From a virus: 24,434 nt of DNA. Of this stretch, positions 12,992-20,152 are shown in pieces. The position numbers and the translations under genes were made by a program. How positions within the stretch are numbered: position 1 is the stretch's first letter; each line of letters starts with the position of its first letter. The notes beneath the pieces are model-generated. The model was not told the DNA's origin. It saw nothing but the letters and a program-made list of their open reading frames with translations, and did no database searches. The stretch covers positions 1-24,434 of IMG/VR virus record IMGVR_UViG_3300036832_000990. The stretch is one strand, 5' to 3'.

Positions 12992-14835
12992 GGGTAAAGC
13001 CAATCGGAAATGCGCACCTTGCCGCGTTCGGGATAACTGACGAGATCGAGGCTCTTGAGACGCGAGCGCAGCGTGTCGAAGGTGCTCGACGTGAACGAAT
13101 AACCTGTCGCCTCGGCAAGCTCTTCCAGCGTCAGCGTCTTGCGACCGATCAGCGCGTCGAAAAATTTCTGCAAGGGGCCTGAGAGCTTGGCGCGCACGCG
13201 ATCATGATAGTCGATCATGGTCGGGGGTTGGGCCGGCGCGACCGCGAGGCGGGCGCCTTCCTCGGTCAAGCGCATGCGGCCTTGCACAGGATATTCGATC
13301 AGCCCCGCCGACTTCGCGCGCGAGCGCAACGTGTCGAAGGTCGACGAAGTATGCGAGTAGCCGGCGACGAAACCCACTTGCGCCAGCGTCGGCGCGCTCT
13401 GGCCGCCCACGCGCCACCAGGCCAAAGCGTTGAGGATCGCTTGCGGACCTCGGGCGAGCTTGGCGGGGGATGCCGATTCCGGGGCGCGGCTTGGCATGGG
13501 CAGCGGAAATGGCGGTAGCGCGTCGGGCGGCGCCTTGAGCACCCGGATCGGATAGGCATTGTCGAGGCCCGCCGCTAGGTCTTCGCGCCCGCGCAGCTTC
13601 GGCAGCTTGGACAGTGCCGCCAGATCGGGCGCCTTGAGCAAGGAGTCGCGCAACGTGCTGATGTCGGCGATCGAGCGCATTGCCTGCTCGCGAAGCCCGG
13701 TCGTGGCCTCGTCGAGCTTCCGATAGGCCTCGGTCACCAACGGATTGAGCTGTTGCGCAACCTCATCGCGCCCGTGCGTGAAACCTTCGGCGTAGCCGGC
13801 GGCCTTCCCGCGCGCGAGGCTTTCGGCGGCGGTGCGCTCCATCAGCTCTTGCGCGGCGGCCGTCGCCCGCTCGAACGTGCCGGTCGCGAGCTTGCGCAGC
13901 TCCAGCTCCAGCTCGACGATGCGGCCCTTGAGTGTGGGCACGTCATTGGCCTCGGCCTCGGCCACCGCGTCGCCGATCAGCGTGCGCAATTCGTTGTGGT
14001 CGACCGCCGCCGTCTTGACATCGATGGCGCCCGACTCCTTGTCCGGGGTCGCGGTGTTGTCGAAGGTGCGGATGCGCGGGAAGGCGATGCACTCGAAAAT
14101 CTTGGCCACCCCAGAGCAAAGCCAGCCAGTGCCATCGGGCAACGACGACATTGTGTCCTCGATCTCGCGGCGCACCGCCGCTTCCTTCACGTTGCCCTTG
14201 AGCCATTTCAGCACCGGGTCTTGATCGGCCGGCAGCATCAGGCGATGCGCGATCAGCGACAGGCAGGAACCAAGCAAGGCATTATGCAGCGATTGGGTGC
14301 GCTGCGTCGCCACGACGATGCGGATGCCCTTCGAGCGGCCGGCGGTCGCGAGCTTCTTGGCAAAATGCAGCGCGAGATTTTCCTTGCCGAAGCCGGCGCG
14401 TTCCTTCGGGGCGAATTCGTGCGCTTCCTCGACAACCAAATAAACGACGCCCCGCACGCTGCGCAGCAACGCCGGTGCGAAGTCGCAAAAGAACCGCTGC
14501 AAGCCGCCGGCCTCAAAATCCGCCATGTCGATGATCGCGAGCGGCAGCTTGCCGGTGCCCACGAGCTGGCCGATGACCTTGCCGGCCGACGACGGCAGCG
14601 GGATGTGCCCGTGCGGGCCGCCGAGAATTTTGAACGGCAGACCTTCGCGCTTGCCGCTGGCGCTCGACGTGATGCCCCACCAATCGGATTTGACCGGGTC
14701 GAGGATGCAGACGCGGTGCCCGTCGGCCACCACCTGCTCGATGATCAGTTTGGCGGTCGAAGTCTTACCCGAGCCCGTCATGCCGAGCACGGCGATGTGC
14801 GATCCAAGCACGGCTTCGGGGATGCGGTAGCTCAT
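12988..14835 (-). CDS. HerA/FtsK-type ATPase with duplicated C-terminal wHTH-like segments
   Basis: 615-aa protein; the start at 14835 overlaps the upstream stop as ATGA, so the longer reading is rejected. Walker A 'GMTGSGKT' lies at residues 18-25, a Walker B-like strand plus 'EEAH' ('VVYLVVEEAHEF') at 130-141, and a downstream arginine-rich 'RSKGIRIVVATQRTQSLH' motif matches the sensor region of HerA/DUF87 ATPases. After the motor comes a helical coiled-coil-like stretch (about 300-430). Two repeated C-terminal segments, 'GYSHTSSTFDTLRSR..SAGLIEYP' and 'GYSFTSSTFDTLRSR..SLDLVSYP', look like tandem winged-helix domains. HerA proteins translocate on dsDNA and often pair with the nuclease NurA, which I do not see here. 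Possible roles are DNA processing, packaging-like translocation or defence. Confidence 0.8.
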   Translation of the reverse strand: MSYRIPEAVLGSHIAVLGMTGSGKTSTAKLIIEQVVADGHRVCILDPVKSDWWGITSSASGKREGLPFKILGGPHGHIPLPSSAGKVIGQLVGTGKLPLAIIDMADFEAGGLQRFFCDFAPALLRSVRGVVYLVVEEAHEFAPKERAGFGKENLALHFAKKLATAGRSKGIRIVVATQRTQSLHNALLGSCLSLIAHRLMLPADQDPVLKWLKGNVKEAAVRREIEDTMSSLPDGTGWLCSGVAKIFECIAFPRIRTFDNTATPDKESGAIDVKTAAVDHNELRTLIGDAVAEAEANDVPTLKGRIVELELELRKLATGTFERATAAAQELMERTAAESLARGKAAGYAEGFTHGRDEVAQQLNPLVTEAYRKLDEATTGLREQAMRSIADISTLRDSLLKAPDLAALSKLPKLRGREDLAAGLDNAYPIRVLKAPPDALPPFPLPMPSRAPESASPAKLARGPQAILNALAWWRVGGQSAPTLAQVGFVAGYSHTSSTFDTLRSRAKSAGLIEYPVQGRMRLTEEGARLAVAPAQPPTMIDYHDRVRAKLSGPLQKFFDALIGRKTLTLEELAEATGYSFTSSTFDTLRSRLKSLDLVSYPERGKVRISDWLYP

Positions 14836-15032
14836 TGCGAATGCTTCTCCGCAATATGGGCGAGCACGGGTGCCGGGGTAGGCGGCAGCATCGCGATCTG
14901 CTCGGCCTTGAAGCCGTGGCGCGCGATGCAGAACCGGCAGGCGAAGCCCTGCGCGCCGTTCGTGTGAATGATCAGGATCGGCACGCGCCATTCGATCTCG
15001 GGATGGGCACGCGCCAGCTCTTCGTCAGTCAT
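14832..15032 (-). CDS. Small protein with CxxC motif, unknown
   Basis: 66-aa protein immediately upstream of the ATPase, overlapping it by ATGA. It has 'WRVPILIIHTNGAQGFACRFCIARHGFKA', with one CxxC and a nearby His, and a Pro-rich linker to 'AHIAEKHSQ'. The C-x2-C ... H-x4-H spacing could be a single zinc finger. The coupling suggests it works with or is regulated alongside the ATPase, but this is inference. Confidence 0.6.
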   Translation of the reverse strand: MTDEELARAHPEIEWRVPILIIHTNGAQGFACRFCIARHGFKAEQIAMLPPTPAPVLAHIAEKHSQ

Positions 15033-15044
15033 CGCTTTGCGTCA

Positions 15045-15410
15045 TCATGGTTGATAGATGTCGACATCGCGCTTGCTGAATTTCGCCAGCCGGATCGGCT
15101 TGCCGAAGCGGGTCGCGAGCCGGCGCGCCAGCGGGATAAGATCGTCAAGCCGGCGTTTGTCGGCCGCGATCAGCGGCACCGTCCCGCCATCGAGGGGCGC
15201 CCCCATCACGCCCTCGCCACCATCGTCGAGCGATAGGAAGGCCCAAATCCGATCGATGCGTCCCATATAGTTGCCCGGGTCGTGCGCGACGACCCGCGTA
15301 AGCACCGACACCGCCACCGTGTTGATCGCGCCCAGCACAAAATCCCGCTCTTCCGGTGTGAAGGCATCCGCGATCGCGACGCGTTCTTTCAGGCTGATCA
15401 GGTTGATCAT
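15045..15410 (-). CDS. Unknown protein, 121 aa
   Basis: Soluble, mostly helical protein: 'MINLISLKERVAIADAFTPEERDFVLGAINTVAVSVLTRV' followed by 'YMGRIDRIWAFLSLDDGGEGVMGAP' and a basic C-terminus ('KRDVDIYQP'). No motif is recognised. The ATG overlaps the stop of the preceding gene, and the stop lies 12 nt before the next start. Confidence 0.57.
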   Translation of the reverse strand: MINLISLKERVAIADAFTPEERDFVLGAINTVAVSVLTRVVAHDPGNYMGRIDRIWAFLSLDDGGEGVMGAPLDGGTVPLIAADKRRLDDLIPLARRLATRFGKPIRLAKFSKRDVDIYQP

Positions 15411-15619
15411 CGCTTCCTCTCGAATATCTCGGTGAAGGTGAGCCCAGGCTCGACCCGCAGCCGCTCAATGGCTTCCTGCAGCGTGGCTTCCGGCGCCTCG
15501 ATGCCAACCTCGAAATGACAGCCGGGATTGGCCACATCGAAATCGCGCAGGTGCTGGAGCCAGGCCTGCTCAAGCTCTGGCGGGACATGCGCGATCGTGA
15601 AAATTTTTGTCCTGCTCAT
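15407..15619 (-). CDS. Small unknown protein, 70 aa
   Basis: Small protein with 'IAHVPPELEQAWLQHLRDFDVANPGCHFEVGIEAP' and a charged end ('IFERKR'). The composition resembles a ferredoxin-like alpha/beta fold but no family is recognised. Both ends are coupled by ATGA overlaps. Confidence 0.57.
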   Translation of the reverse strand: MSRTKIFTIAHVPPELEQAWLQHLRDFDVANPGCHFEVGIEAPEATLQEAIERLRVEPGLTFTEIFERKR

Positions 15620-15864
15620 CGTCGCCGCCTGATGAGGCTGCCGTGTTGGATCACATAAGGTTCGGGCGCGAGCGCGATGGCTACCGCCGGGATCGGCGGC
15701 TGGCTGTTGCGCCCGTCTCCGAACGAGATCAGTCCCATGTGGGCGCTCACGATCTTCATCGTGTTGTTGTCGTCCGGGTAGATAGCCGCGCTAACCTCGC
15801 CGTCGCACAGCACTTCGACGATTTCCTTGCCATGCGGCGCGGTCGCCAGCCGGAAGGTGATCAT
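15616..15864 (-). CDS. Small unknown protein, 82 aa
   Basis: The ATG at 15864 overlaps the upstream stop (ATGA); the longer in-frame ORF starting inside the upstream gene is rejected. Beta-rich sequence ('GKEIVEVLCDGEVSAAIYPDDNNTMKIVSAH') ending with a basic 'GSLIRRRR'. I recall rhizobial phage proteins of this 'G..V.VL..GE..A.IYP....I.I.S' type without known function. Confidence 0.6.
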   Translation of the reverse strand: MITFRLATAPHGKEIVEVLCDGEVSAAIYPDDNNTMKIVSAHMGLISFGDGRNSQPPIPAVAIALAPEPYVIQHGSLIRRRR

Positions 15865-16439
15865 GAGCTTCGCTTTTTCAGCGCCTCGATGCAGCGCGGG
15901 CACGTCGCGTCCGCCCACTCATCGAGGCCGACCCATTTGTTGCCCGGCGGCCAATCGGCCGGTATCTTGACCGAGAAACCGCAGAGCGGTTGCCCGTAAT
16001 TGAGCACATGCACGAGCACTTCCGCGTCGGGCGCCTCGCCTTTCACGAAGGCCTCGCCCATGGACGCGAAGCCGTTCCGGTAGATGCGGGCAAGCTCGGC
16101 CATGTGGCCGGCATAGTCGCGCAGGCCCGCATCGGCCGTGCCCTTGGCGATGAAGTCGAAGGCCTCCGCGTGCGAGCGCATCACCGCCAACATGCCAGCG
16201 TGGGCGTTGACGAAGTAGAGCGCGAGATCGCGATCGGCTTCGCGCTGAAACGTGGCGATCTGCCAATCGACATGACCGCCGGTCTGCACGATGGCGAACT
16301 CGCCCGGTGTGCTCGGTGCCGCGACCGCTGGCGCCGCCTTCCAGGGCGTCGGCGTATGCTTGCCGCCGGTTGGGTTCGCGCTATCAATCAAATGGCGGAT
16401 GGCGGCGGCTTCGGCCTCGATCTCGTCACGCGTGACCAT
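15861..16439 (-). CDS. Unknown protein with C-terminal cysteine module
   Basis: 192-aa protein from the ATG at 16439. The first ~130 residues contain 'RDEIEAEAAAIRHLIDSANPTGG', 'FAIVQTGGHVDW' and a long helix ('LALYFVNAHAGMLAVMRSHAEAFDF'), the 'A..iv.avN.h..lL......' pattern of small phage proteins. The last ~50 residues ('VHVLNYGQPLCGFS ... DWPPGNKW ... ATCPRCIEALKK') form a C...CxxC module that recurs in the 161-aa protein at 19230-19715. The start lies 14 nt inside the upstream gene, a longer overlap than usual in this operon; the alternative is a downstream start. Confidence 0.63.
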   Translation of the reverse strand: MVTRDEIEAEAAAIRHLIDSANPTGGKHTPTPWKAAPAVAAPSTPGEFAIVQTGGHVDWQIATFQREADRDLALYFVNAHAGMLAVMRSHAEAFDFIAKGTADAGLRDYAGHMAELARIYRNGFASMGEAFVKGEAPDAEVLVHVLNYGQPLCGFSVKIPADWPPGNKWVGLDEWADATCPRCIEALKKRSS

Positions 16440-16623
16440 CGGTCGTCCTTTCCGGCTGCTCCTGCAGCCCGTCGCAGCAATGAGAGATTCCGCAGCCGCC
16501 GCAGTCGGGGCACGGCTCGTAACAAGCCGCTGCAACGCCACCGCCCACGAACCATGACGGCACCAGAAGGGCTCGGGTGATCCGAACGAAGCCCGGCTTT
16601 TCCTTGCAGGTTTCGCAGATCAT
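16426..16623 (-). CDS. Cysteine-rich zinc-binding protein
   Basis: 65-aa protein with eight cysteines: 'MICETCKEKPG' at the N-terminus and 'CYEPCPDCGGCGISHCCDG' at about 34-52. The CPxCGGxG segment resembles a DnaJ-type zinc-binding repeat. As far as I recall, small proteins ending in a 'PCPDCGG.G..HCCDGL' motif are frequent in Bradyrhizobium-type prophages and are annotated as hypothetical. ATGA overlap with the upstream gene. Confidence 0.65.
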   Translation of the reverse strand: MICETCKEKPGFVRITRALLVPSWFVGGGVAAACYEPCPDCGGCGISHCCDGLQEQPERTTDGHA

Positions 16624-16880
16624 CCCGGCTCCTTCCGCTCGATCAGGATCGGCGCCCCGCTGATCAGAGCATGGAACGAGCCGTCATCGGCCTGGAACAC
16701 CGGCATCGCTCCGACGTGGCCCGCGAGCATCGCCTCGAACGCGACCACCAGCGAGCGGCCGTTCAGCGAGGCCAGCGTCACCACGCCATCGACCGTGCGC
16801 CCGTCATAGGTGATGCGAACAGAATCGTTGCGCCGCAACGGACGGCCGATCGGCGGCAGCATGGGTAACTCGTCGGTCAC
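16620..16880 (-). CDS. Small beta-rich protein, unknown
   Basis: 86-aa protein with a GTG start at 16880, 3 nt after the upstream stop; an internal ATG at residue 7 is an alternative. 'RRNDSVRITYDGRTVDGVVTLASLNGRSLVVAFEAML' followed by 'GAMPVFQADDGSFHALISGAPILIERK' looks like an SH3-like or other small barrel. This assignment is by shape only. Confidence 0.58.
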   Translation of the reverse strand: MTDELPMLPPIGRPLRRNDSVRITYDGRTVDGVVTLASLNGRSLVVAFEAMLAGHVGAMPVFQADDGSFHALISGAPILIERKEPG

Positions 16881-16883
16881 GGC

Positions 16884-17102
16884 TCAAATAGTCTCCGCGG
16901 TGCGCTTGATGTCGCCCATGGTGGTCATCGCCGCGTGGCCGGCTTTCTCGATCTCGGCCAGCGCCTTGCCGAGTGTGCGCCTGGTGGCCTCGTCGGAAAT
17001 TTGCTCCACGAAGGATAAGGCGATCGACGACGCAGCTGTGATCTGGCTGAGTTGAAGATTGAGGACATCGGTGAGCCGTCGCGCTTTCGCTTGAACCATC
17101 AT
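16884..17102 (-). CDS. Small helical protein, unknown
   Basis: 72-aa protein, all helical ('ARRLTDVLNLQLSQITAASSIALSFVEQIS', then 'ALAEIEKAGHAAMTTMGDIKRTAETI'), a likely two-helix coiled coil. The start is the first of two adjacent ATGs, overlapping the previous stop (ATGA). Confidence 0.57.
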   Translation of the reverse strand: MMVQAKARRLTDVLNLQLSQITAASSIALSFVEQISDEATRRTLGKALAEIEKAGHAAMTTMGDIKRTAETI

Positions 17103-17377
17103 GCGTGGCCTTTCATCTCGGGCTGGCCTTCGAAGCGTTTGATCTGTTCCTTGAATAGCGTGACGATGTCGCGCCGATCGGCGCCGTTCGAGATGTAATT
17201 GCAGCGGCCTTCCTTGTCGCCGAATTCGAAGACCAGCAGGACGAAGCCGACTTTGCGATCGGCGCCCCGCGCATCGCCGTTGAAGGCTTGTTCGAGGGCT
17301 CCAGCCACGGCGTTCATCATCTCGCGATATTCGGCCTGGATCGGCGCGTCGCCGAGCCGCTCGGGTTTCTTGGTCAT
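17099..17377 (-). CDS. Small protein, unknown (single-domain, phage type)
   Basis: 92-aa protein starting at 17377 (ATGA with the upstream gene; the longer in-frame ORF is rejected). 'EYREMMNAVAGALEQAFNGD' then 'KVGFVLLVFEFGDKEGRCNYISNGADRRDIVTLFKEQIKRFEG' resembles a pattern I recall from phage and phage-like proteins: 'GFvLlvfpFG..GRcNYISN..R.dmi.l.KE.....G'. The 'GRCNYISNG' block is distinctive. Function unknown. Confidence 0.66.
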   Translation of the reverse strand: MTKKPERLGDAPIQAEYREMMNAVAGALEQAFNGDARGADRKVGFVLLVFEFGDKEGRCNYISNGADRRDIVTLFKEQIKRFEGQPEMKGHA

Positions 17378-17706
17378 GCGCTTGCCCTCTGTTCGAGATC
17401 GGCCGCGATCTGCCTGATCTGTTCGTCCGTCATCTGCCACGGCTCGCGGCGCGGCAGCGGACCGATCACCCTCCATTTGAAGTCCTGATGCAGTCGCAGG
17501 GCGCGACCGTCGTCACCGAGCGCATCGGCAAGCAGCGCGAGCGCGGTCTGCGCCGGCCCCGATCCGCCGTAACCCCATTCAAACCCGGTCGGGGAATGAT
17601 TGAACAGGCCGAGCCGCGGGTTGAGCCGGCGCCCGACCTTGCCGGCTTCGCGCACGGTTATGTGGCAAAGGCCGTCCACGTCGCGCCATCCATGATAGGT
17701 CTTCAT
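17374..17706 (-). CDS. DUF6166 protein
   Basis: 110-aa protein with the DUF6166 signature: 'TYHGWRDVDGLCHITV' at the start, then 'RLNPRLGLFNHSPTGFEWGYGGSGPAQTALALLADALGDD' and 'ALRLHQDFKWRVI'. The family is common in phages and mobile elements and has no known activity. A strong AGGAGG six bases upstream of the ATG at 17706 supports the start and could mark a re-initiation point in the operon, where the gap to the upstream gene is 10 nt. Confidence 0.83.
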   Translation of the reverse strand: MKTYHGWRDVDGLCHITVREAGKVGRRLNPRLGLFNHSPTGFEWGYGGSGPAQTALALLADALGDDGRALRLHQDFKWRVIGPLPRREPWQMTDEQIRQIAADLEQRASA

Positions 17707-17716
17707 CCGCTGCCTC

Positions 17717-18190
17717 CTACGGGAATAGCCGCTGGCGCATCGCCGTGGCCACCGCATGCTCGCGCGTCCCGGCGCGGAGATTGCGCATCGCGCTGATGAT
17801 GTAAGCCCTGACCGTTTCCACGCCGATGCCAAGATCACGCGCGATCAGCGCATCCTCCATGCCATAGGACACGTAATGCAGCACGGCGATTTCGCGGGAA
17901 GTCACCTTTCCTGCGCCTCGCCCTCGCGCGTCGGGTAGTCGTGCTGCCGCGGCGCGTCCGGGCAGCAACCATGCGGCGGCGGCGGTGCACTCGGGCATTC
18001 CTCTTCCGAGTTTGCGCATCGCGCGGATGAGATACGTCCTGACGCTGCTCTTATCGATGCGAAGGTCACGCGCGACCCGCGCTTCGATCTGCCCATGCCG
18101 CCCAGCTGCGGGTATACACCAAGCCACGCACACGCCCTGCAGCACAGCCATTTCGCGGTCGCTAAGTCGCGGAAGTTTTCGTGTCGTCAT
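17717..18190 (-). CDS. Tandem LuxR/GerE-type helix-turn-helix protein
   Basis: 157-aa protein; the start at 18190 is set by ATGA overlap with the upstream stop. It holds two LuxR C-terminal-like (GerE) HTH units and nothing else. Unit 1 (about 10-62) is 'LSDREMAVLQGVCVAW ... VARDLRIDKSSVRTYLIRAMRKLG'. Unit 2 (about 96-148) is 'TSREIAVLHYVSYGMEDALIARDLGIGVETVRAYIISAMRNL'. Each unit has the expected spacing of helix 1, a loop and a recognition helix ('SSVRTYLIRAMRKL'). No receiver, PAS or autoinducer domain is present. It probably binds DNA directly and may control phage genes. Two units in one chain suggest recognition of a two-site operator by a single polypeptide. Confidence 0.78.
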   Translation of the reverse strand: MTTRKLPRLSDREMAVLQGVCVAWCIPAAGRHGQIEARVARDLRIDKSSVRTYLIRAMRKLGRGMPECTAAAAWLLPGRAAAARLPDARGRGAGKVTSREIAVLHYVSYGMEDALIARDLGIGVETVRAYIISAMRNLRAGTREHAVATAMRQRLFP

Positions 18191-18777
18191 AGCGGTTCGA
18201 CTCCTGCCTGGCGGCACAGCGCCTCGCCCTCCCCGCGCGTGAGCTGCCCGCCGTGCTGCCAGTATTCCACCGCGATGTAGGGGCGCGACGGAACGAGGAT
18301 TGAGCTGCCCGGTGTAGGCGTGACGCGCTGGCCGCGCGCGAGCACGGCGACGAACAGGATCGGGCGCACTTCGTCGGCGGTCGACGGCGAGACGAGCGCA
18401 GTCTGATTGACGGTTAGGATCGGATCATCGGCCGAAAGCGTGCCGCCGTTGATCAGCTTGGCGTAGGTCGGCGAGGCGAGATACGGACAGACACGCAGCG
18501 CATAGCGCACGCACTCGGCATGCATCGGCGGATCGATATAGGCGCCGCGCGGATGAAACGCCGACTTCTCGCCGCCGACGAACCAGCGACCGCGCAACAG
18601 GCGTCCGGCGCAGATCGAGCAGCGGTCATCGCGGATCAAACGCTGGCGCACATCCTCGTCATTGACGGTGAAGTGCGCGCGTCCGCTCGGGTCGCGATAG
18701 GCCATCGCGAAGATCGGGAAGCCGCGATGATCGCGCGGCAGATGCTCCATGCGCTGGGGCACCTGGACTGCGCTCAT
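18187..18777 (-). CDS. Unknown protein with CxxC and conserved 'P..M..LP.D..G.P' start
   Basis: 196-aa protein from the ATG at 18777 (ATGA overlap; the longer upstream reading is rejected). It begins 'VPQRMEHLPRDHRGFPI' and continues with 'FTVNDEDVRQRLIRDDRCSICAGRLLRG' (CxxC at about 50-53) and 'DPPMHAECVRYALRVCPYLA', a Cys/His set that could bind zinc. The pattern of an Ala/Asp-led 'R.LC..CG..L' followed by 'GP.HP.CA..A...CP' is frequent in hypothetical phage and actinobacterial proteins that I recall but cannot name. The function is not known. Confidence 0.65.
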   Translation of the reverse strand: MSAVQVPQRMEHLPRDHRGFPIFAMAYRDPSGRAHFTVNDEDVRQRLIRDDRCSICAGRLLRGRWFVGGEKSAFHPRGAYIDPPMHAECVRYALRVCPYLASPTYAKLINGGTLSADDPILTVNQTALVSPSTADEVRPILFVAVLARGQRVTPTPGSSILVPSRPYIAVEYWQHGGQLTRGEGEALCRQAGVEPL

Positions 18778-19217
18778 GTATGTCCCTCCTGACGCGGCAC
18801 GATCAGCTTGAGCAAATTGACGGCGTGGCGACCGGGTTCGTATTCCTCCATCCACGTCATGCCTTGGTCGCGGGCGGTCGCAAAATCGATGCCGAAGGCT
18901 TTGGCGATGGCCCGCAGGGCTTCGACGCTCGGCATCAATTTCGGATCAGCGCGCTCGACCGAGATTGACAAATGAAGACACATCCCGGCCGGCTGTTCCT
19001 CGACGCTCACGCAGGCGCGGTAGCCCATCGGGATCAAAACCTGCTCGGGCTCGCGCGGGCGCTTGTAGCCCGGCTTGCGGTCCGAGAGTCTGAGCAGCGC
19101 GGTGTCATCCACGGCCACTTCGCGGGTGAAGCTGATCGGAATCGGATGCGCGCGCGCCCGCGCAATCGCCGCCGCGATGTTAGCCTCTTCCTTCTCTCCG
19201 ATTATCAGGACCGCCAT
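18774..19217 (-). CDS. Unknown protein, 147 aa
   Basis: Soluble protein with 'MAVLIIGEKEEANIAAAIARARAHPIP' (small beta-alpha start), a basic linker 'RKPGYKRPREPEQVLIPMGYRACVSVEEQPAGMCLHLSISVE', and a helical end. AAGGAG six bases upstream of the ATG at 19217 supports the start. The 'IP.GYR...S.EEQP.G...HLSIS' block is distinctive and, from memory, recurs in small Hyphomicrobiales phage proteins. No function assigned. Confidence 0.6.
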   Translation of the reverse strand: MAVLIIGEKEEANIAAAIARARAHPIPISFTREVAVDDTALLRLSDRKPGYKRPREPEQVLIPMGYRACVSVEEQPAGMCLHLSISVERADPKLMPSVEALRAIAKAFGIDFATARDQGMTWMEEYEPGRHAVNLLKLIVPRQEGHT

Positions 19218-19229
19218 GCCGTTTCTCCT

Positions 19230-19715
19230 TCATGGCTTCAACTTTTCAGCTGCGAGGCAGATCGGGCACGTCACATCATCCGCGTCCTGCCAGCTGGGCC
19301 AATCGCGCGTCATCGCTTCGGAAAGTCCACAAAGCGGTCGGCCCTTGCGCTGCACATGCACGATGGGCACCCCGCGACGATAATGACGGGACAGCTTGCT
19401 GATGAACACATAGTTGAGCAGGCCCGCGACCTCGACGCGCCGCTCATCGGTGAGCCAGCTTTCGGGATCATCGGCCGAATCCGCGATGCAAAAACAGGCT
19501 TCGGCGGCGAGCAGCACGGCGGCAGCCGTGACGTTCACGGCGACCCTCATGACGGCGGCTGGCGGGTCGAGCGGGTCGAGCGGGTCGAGCGGGTCGAGCG
19601 TGAGGGTCGCGCCCTTGCGGGCGAAACAATCAATATAGATGCCGGTGCCGCCATGCGCGGCCACGATGGCGGTGTATTGGCGAATGTATTCCCTGAAGGC
19701 ATGTTGCTCACTCAT
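19230..19715 (-). CDS. Unknown protein with (LDP)n repeat and C-terminal cysteine module
   Basis: 161-aa protein, starting 4 nt inside the XRE repressor stop (ATGA). The N-terminal part contains 'FREYIRQYTAIVAAHGG', then a (Leu-Asp-Pro)4 run encoded by a 9-bp tandem repeat at 19564-19599, then a helical stretch. The C-terminus ('VHVQRKGRPLCGLSEA ... DWPSWQDADDVTCPICLAAEK') matches the C-terminal module of the protein at 15861-16439, with one Cys followed by CPxC. The two genes are probably paralogous in this part only. No function is known. Confidence 0.63.
   Translation of the reverse strand: MSEQHAFREYIRQYTAIVAAHGGTGIYIDCFARKGATLTLDPLDPLDPLDPPAAVMRVAVNVTAAAVLLAAEACFCIADSADDPESWLTDERRVEVAGLLNYVFISKLSRHYRRGVPIVHVQRKGRPLCGLSEAMTRDWPSWQDADDVTCPICLAAEKLKP
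19564..19599 (-). repeat. 9-bp tandem repeat, four copies (LDP codons)
   Basis: Four exact copies of GGGTCGAGC on the plus strand, encoding Leu-Asp-Pro on the minus strand. Copy number is likely slippage-prone but always stays in frame. Confidence 0.93.
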
Positions 19716-20149
19716 TGCGAATGTTCCTTCGCCTTCCTTCGTTTGTCAGTGCGCCGGTTTCCGCGCTCGCTCACGATGGCCTCGACCAGCTCCACGACGG
19801 CGTGCTGCACGGACGACTCAAGCACGGCATAGCCGCGCAACAGCCTGATCGCGCCAGTGGATTGTACCAAGGCGTAATCGAATGCGCCGTCGCCATCGGT
19901 CGGCCGCGCGCGATCCATGCTCTTGTAGAAGGCGCCGATCTGGACGCCGAGATGATCGGCAATTTTCTGCAGCCGGCTCGACCCGACGCGGTTGAAGCCT
20001 TTCTCGTATTTCTGGACCTGTTGGAAGGTCACCCCGATCGCCTCGCCCAGACGCCCTTGCGACATGCCTTTCGCGACGCGTTGGGCGCGGATGCGGCGGC
20101 CGACTTCCTGGTCGACCGTCTCGGTGACTTTCACTCCCTTTTGCGGCAC
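19712..20149 (-). CDS. XRE-family transcriptional repressor-like protein
   Basis: 145-aa DNA-binding protein with a classic HTH_3 domain at about residues 15-72: 'VGRRIRAQRVAKGMSQGRLGEAIGVTFQQVQKYEKGFNRVGSSRLQKIADHLGV'. The recognition region is 'GVTFQQVQKYEKG'. The C-terminal ~70 residues ('GAIRLLRGYAVLESSVQHAVVELVEAIV') are helical, perhaps for dimerisation, with no LexA-like protease signature. GTG start, 3 nt after the upstream stop; no nearby ATG is available. As the second gene after the promoter at 21329-21358 it is the best candidate repressor of that promoter (autoregulation), although it could equally control genes outside the window. Confidence 0.85.
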   Translation of the reverse strand: MPQKGVKVTETVDQEVGRRIRAQRVAKGMSQGRLGEAIGVTFQQVQKYEKGFNRVGSSRLQKIADHLGVQIGAFYKSMDRARPTDGDGAFDYALVQSTGAIRLLRGYAVLESSVQHAVVELVEAIVSERGNRRTDKRRKAKEHSQ

Positions 20150-20152
20150 GGG

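Noticed and set aside
13753-14967. 404-aa plus-strand ORF opposite the ATPase
   Set aside because: The Walker motifs are on the minus strand, and the plus ORF has no start signal or motif.
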